64,000 nucleotides of DNA from assembly GCF_014641075.1 (NCBI RefSeq), contig NZ_BMHP01000002.1, forward strand, positions 1,612,001-1,676,000, written 5' to 3'. The translations under genes were made by a program, and so were the position numbers. Below the pieces are notes generated by a model. The model saw only the letters and a list, made by a program, of their open reading frames with translations. It searched no databases and was not told the origin of the DNA. Numbering within the stretch: position 1 is the first letter of the stretch; every line of letters starts with the position of its first letter. This document shows, piece after piece, positions 62,150 through 64,000 of this stretch. This stretch comes from Paenibacillus nasutitermitis. GTDB taxonomy: Bacteria; Bacillota; Bacilli; Paenibacillales; Paenibacillaceae.

Positions 62150-62201
62150 TGATACTGATAATCATTATCACCATCATAACGTGATTGCCCCTGCTATTCA
62201 A
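62150..62201 (-). promoter_or_regulatory. Fur-box promoter of the iron permease operon
   Basis: TGATAATCATTATCA (62156-62170) is a perfect 7-1-7 Fur box. It sits inside a wider repeat with arms TGATGGTGATA and TATCACCATCA, giving overlapping sites. The promoter on the minus strand is TTGAAT (62196-62201), 17 bp, TATGAT (62173-62178), so the predicted start lies within the box, as expected for iron repression. Confidence 0.88.
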
Positions 62202-62256
62202 TAGCCAATCTTCATTTTCCCCCTTATACCTCATAAGTTTTGAGCGCTGCGCACAA

Positions 62257-62302
62257 TAAAAAGCCCCGGCTGCTCCTTTGCAAAGAGCACTAACGGGGCT
62301 TA
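62257..62302 (-). terminator. Terminator of the sulfate uptake operon
   Basis: AAGCCCCG and CGGGGCTT form the outer stem, with GCTC/GGAGC inside, followed by TTTTTA on the minus strand, just past yezD. Confidence 0.85.
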
Positions 62303-62334
62303 TCAAGCTTCAGACAGCCGGTATCGGTCATCAA

Positions 62335-62598
62335 TTATCCGTTCACAGCCTTCAGCTTGTCATTGCCGCCTGACTGCTGCTGGGTTTGATGCTGGACCTG
62401 GGCCTGGGCAGTTTGCTGCTGAGGCTGGGCAGCCTGCTGCTTCGTGCTGGACGCGTCAAACCTGCGGCGCTCGGTGCGGTCAATCTGGACAACACGTCCA
62501 TCATGGACGGTAATCAAAACAGAACCATACTCCAAGCCATTCACCTGTGCGGAAATACGTTCCAGCCATTCCTGATCAAGTACGATTGGCTTTGCCAT
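62335..62598 (-). CDS. yezD: YezD-like protein (DUF2292)
   Basis: An 87-residue protein. The first 45 residues (QEWLERISAQVNGLEYGSVL, ITVHDGRVVQIDRTERRRF) match YezD/DUF2292 proteins, which often sit beside sulfate or cysteine genes and have no known function. The remaining 40 residues are Gln-rich and disordered (QQAAQPQQQTAQAQVQHQTQ), an unusual tail. GGAGG lies before the ATG. It is the last gene after cysA, 50 bp downstream. Confidence 0.82.
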   Translation of the reverse strand: MAKPIVLDQEWLERISAQVNGLEYGSVLITVHDGRVVQIDRTERRRFDASSTKQQAAQPQQQTAQAQVQHQTQQQSGGNDKLKAVNG

Positions 62599-62648
62599 AC
62601 TATCATTCCTCCATCCTCAACTTATCCTGACTCTTCCCGGCAGTGGAT

Positions 62649-63713
62649 CTAAATATGGACAGGCAGCGGATCAACTTTCAGCGGATTTTCGACCATAACG
62701 ACGGAATTCTCCGATACCACATACAAGCGGTGAATGAGAACAAATACTTCTTCTCCGGGCTGCAGCGTTTCCTGGTCCAAAGACCGATGGGCAAGCAGAC
62801 GGTTGTCGCCGACCTGAATATCCAGCTCCAGATGCGCTCCGCGGAAAAAAATATGGCGCACATATCCCTTCTCCGCCGCAGAGAGGAAAGCGATCTCCCA
62901 TTCATGGCCGGCTTCTACAAATTCGGGGCGGATAATCGCCCGTGAGTGATCCGGCACCTGGGTTAAATGAAAACCCTTCAGCAGCGCCGGCCGCTCCACC
63001 AGGGTGGAACTGCCGATAAACCCGGCGACAAAGGCCGTTTGCGGTTCCGTATAAATCGCGACCGGCGAGCCCTGCTGCTCCAGTTTTCCCTGCTGTACGA
63101 TCAGCATCTCGTCCGCCACCTCGACGGCTTCATCCTGATCGTGGGTGACAAAGATCGAAGTGATGCCAAGAGTGCTGATCAGCTGCTTGAGCCAGGTACG
63201 CAGCTCCTTGCGCACCTTCGCGTCAATTGCCGCGAACGGCTCATCGAGCAGAAGCAGCTCCGGCCGCGGCGCCAGCGCGCGGGCAAAAGCTACCCGCTGA
63301 CGCTGGCCTCCTGACAGCTGGTGGGGATAGCGGTGCTGGAATCCCCGGAGTCCCGTCAAATCCAACAGCTCGTCGACGCGGTCCTTAATCTGCGTTTTAT
63401 CGGAACGGCGGATCGTAAGTCCGAAAGCAATATTGTCAAATACCGTCATATGCTTGAAAAGCGCATAGTTTTGAAAAACAAAGCCGATTCCCCGGTTCTG
63501 CGGAGCGACATCGTTGACCCTCTGACCGTTGATGAAGATATCTCCGGAATCCGGGGTCTCGAGCCCTGCCAGCATGCGCAGCAGCGTTGATTTCCCGCCG
63601 CCGCTCGGGCCAAGCAATCCAATCAGCTTCCCGCGGTTGATGGAGAAGCTGACATTGGATACCGCCGCATGCGAGCCAAAGGTTTTCGATAAATTGCGGA
63701 CCTCAATCGTCAT
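62649..63713 (-). CDS. cysA: Sulfate/thiosulfate ABC transporter ATP-binding protein
   Basis: A 354-residue ATPase: Walker [10 protein letters not shown] at 35-43, Q-loop [22 protein letters not shown] (read from VFQNYALF), signature [15 protein letters not shown], Walker [14 protein letters not shown]-loop VTHDQDEA, and a C-terminal TOBE domain (about 235-350). It energises sulfate uptake with CysT/CysW. Its ATG overlaps the cysW stop by four bases. CysA-like ATPases also serve molybdate; the YezD neighbour favours sulfate. Confidence 0.93.
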   Translation of the reverse strand: MTIEVRNLSKTFGSHAAVSNVSFSINRGKLIGLLGPSGGGKSTLLRMLAGLETPDSGDIFINGQRVNDVAPQNRGIGFVFQNYALFKHMTVFDNIAFGLTIRRSDKTQIKDRVDELLDLTGLRGFQHRYPHQLSGGQRQRVAFARALAPRPELLLLDEPFAAIDAKVRKELRTWLKQLISTLGITSIFVTHDQDEAVEVADEMLIVQQGKLEQQGSPVAIYTEPQTAFVAGFIGSSTLVERPALLKGFHLTQVPDHSRAIIRPEFVEAGHEWEIAFLSAAEKGYVRHIFFRGAHLELDIQVGDNRLLAHRSLDQETLQPGEEVFVLIHRLYVVSENSVVMVENPLKVDPLPVHI

Positions 63714-64000
63714 GGCGTGCCCTCCCCTTCATGCAGCTCTTTGGCTGCTCTCCATTCTATAAAGCTTTTCACGACCAACGTGACCAGAGCAAGCAGCAGA
63801 AGAAGCGATGCAACGGCAAAGGAAGCTGAAAATTGGTATTCATTATACAAAATCTCGATATGCAGCGGCAGCGTATTCGTCTCTCCCCGAATATGCCCGG
63901 AGACGACGGAAACCGCGCCAAATTCGCCCATCGCTCTGGCATTGCAAAGAATAATGCCATACAGCAGTCCCCATTTGATATTCGGCAGTGTAACACGCCA
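63710..64000 (-). CDS. cysW: Sulfate ABC transporter permease CysW (partial, C-terminal part)
   Basis: The frame is open to the right edge; 96 C-terminal residues are present. The EAA-loop segment [34 protein letters not shown] (read as [18 protein letters not shown]) matches CysW/CysT permeases, followed by the final membrane helix ([20 protein letters not shown]). The start lies outside the window. A 4-bp overlap couples it to cysA. Confidence 0.9.
   Translation of the reverse strand, partial: WRVTLPNIKWGLLYGIILCNARAMGEFGAVSVVSGHIRGETNTLPLHIEILYNEYQFSASFAVASLLLLLALVTLVVKSFIEWRAAKELHEGEGTP

Noticed and set aside
62109..62166. An 18-codon frame in the iron permease leader beginning inside the Fur box
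   Set aside because: No ribosome site, and the start codon is part of the palindromic operator.
1..64000. CRISPR arrays, tRNA/rRNA genes, insertion sequences, prophage or integration sites
   Set aside because: I looked for regular short repeats, cloverleaf-like segments, transposase motifs and terminal repeats and found none; the only repeat-like block is the element at 38011-38200.

Overview
The window reads as chromosomal DNA of a spore-forming, low-to-moderate-GC Gram-positive, most like Paenibacillus or a close relative in the Bacillales. The signs are PrkA, YtxC, a gamma-type small acid-soluble spore protein, LiaFSR, KtrAB, YugN, YezD, T-box, SAM-I and c-di-AMP riboswitches, AGGAGG ribosome binding sites with frequent GTG/TTG starts, and TTGACA-N17-TATAAT promoters. 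I see no rRNA, tRNA, insertion sequence, phage gene or CRISPR array. The window starts inside one gene (unknown 3' end) and stops inside another (sulfate permease cysW).

Region by region. 0-9 kb: a truncated gene, a globin-coupled chemoreceptor (HemAT type), prkA, a DUF2161 gene overlapping a Rieske protein, a class I/II aminotransferase, a tiny membrane protein, an AbrB-type regulator, trmL, and an orphan PhoP-like response regulator with Pho-box-like repeats. 8.5-14 kb: serC, a beta-type glnA with GlnR/TnrA-like sites, a DAHP synthase, and an ispH-DUF2062 pair. 14-23.5 kb: envelope stress, with a CssRS-like two-component system beside an HtrA protease, then yugN and liaF-liaS-liaR, a spore protein, an ECF-like sigma factor and a 3D-domain cell-wall protein. 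23.5-28 kb: ytxC and thrS with its T-box leader, then a membrane diguanylate cyclase. 28-33 kb: mqnC and the methionine operon metA-metI-metC under a SAM-I riboswitch. 33-40.8 kb: corA with a long leader, an MFS exporter divergent from a LysR gene, hisK, a structured intergenic element, an EamA transporter, a DUF695/RraB protein and an HxlR regulator.

40.9-49 kb: a CitA-like citrate synthase, sdhCAB divergent from a LysR regulator, and ktrB-ktrA behind a c-di-AMP riboswitch. 49-57 kb: a CPBP membrane protease whose end overlaps uvrC, a YqzM-like small protein, a TetR-MMPL pair with two identical-type operators, and a second RsgA-type GTPase preceded by a leader that looks like a complete ribosome-stalling attenuator (leader peptide, alternative pairings, terminator). 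58-64 kb: a Fur-controlled operon of two iron-siderophore permeases plus an ABC exporter, then sulfate uptake genes (cysW-cysA-yezD).

The themes are central nitrogen, methionine and TCA metabolism, envelope stress sensing, and ion homeostasis (K, Mg, Fe, sulfate), with unusually many RNA-level controls. The most interesting unexplained signals are the attenuator before the RsgA-type gene (56506-56830), the structured intergenic element after hisK (38011-38200), and the corA leader (33412-33720).
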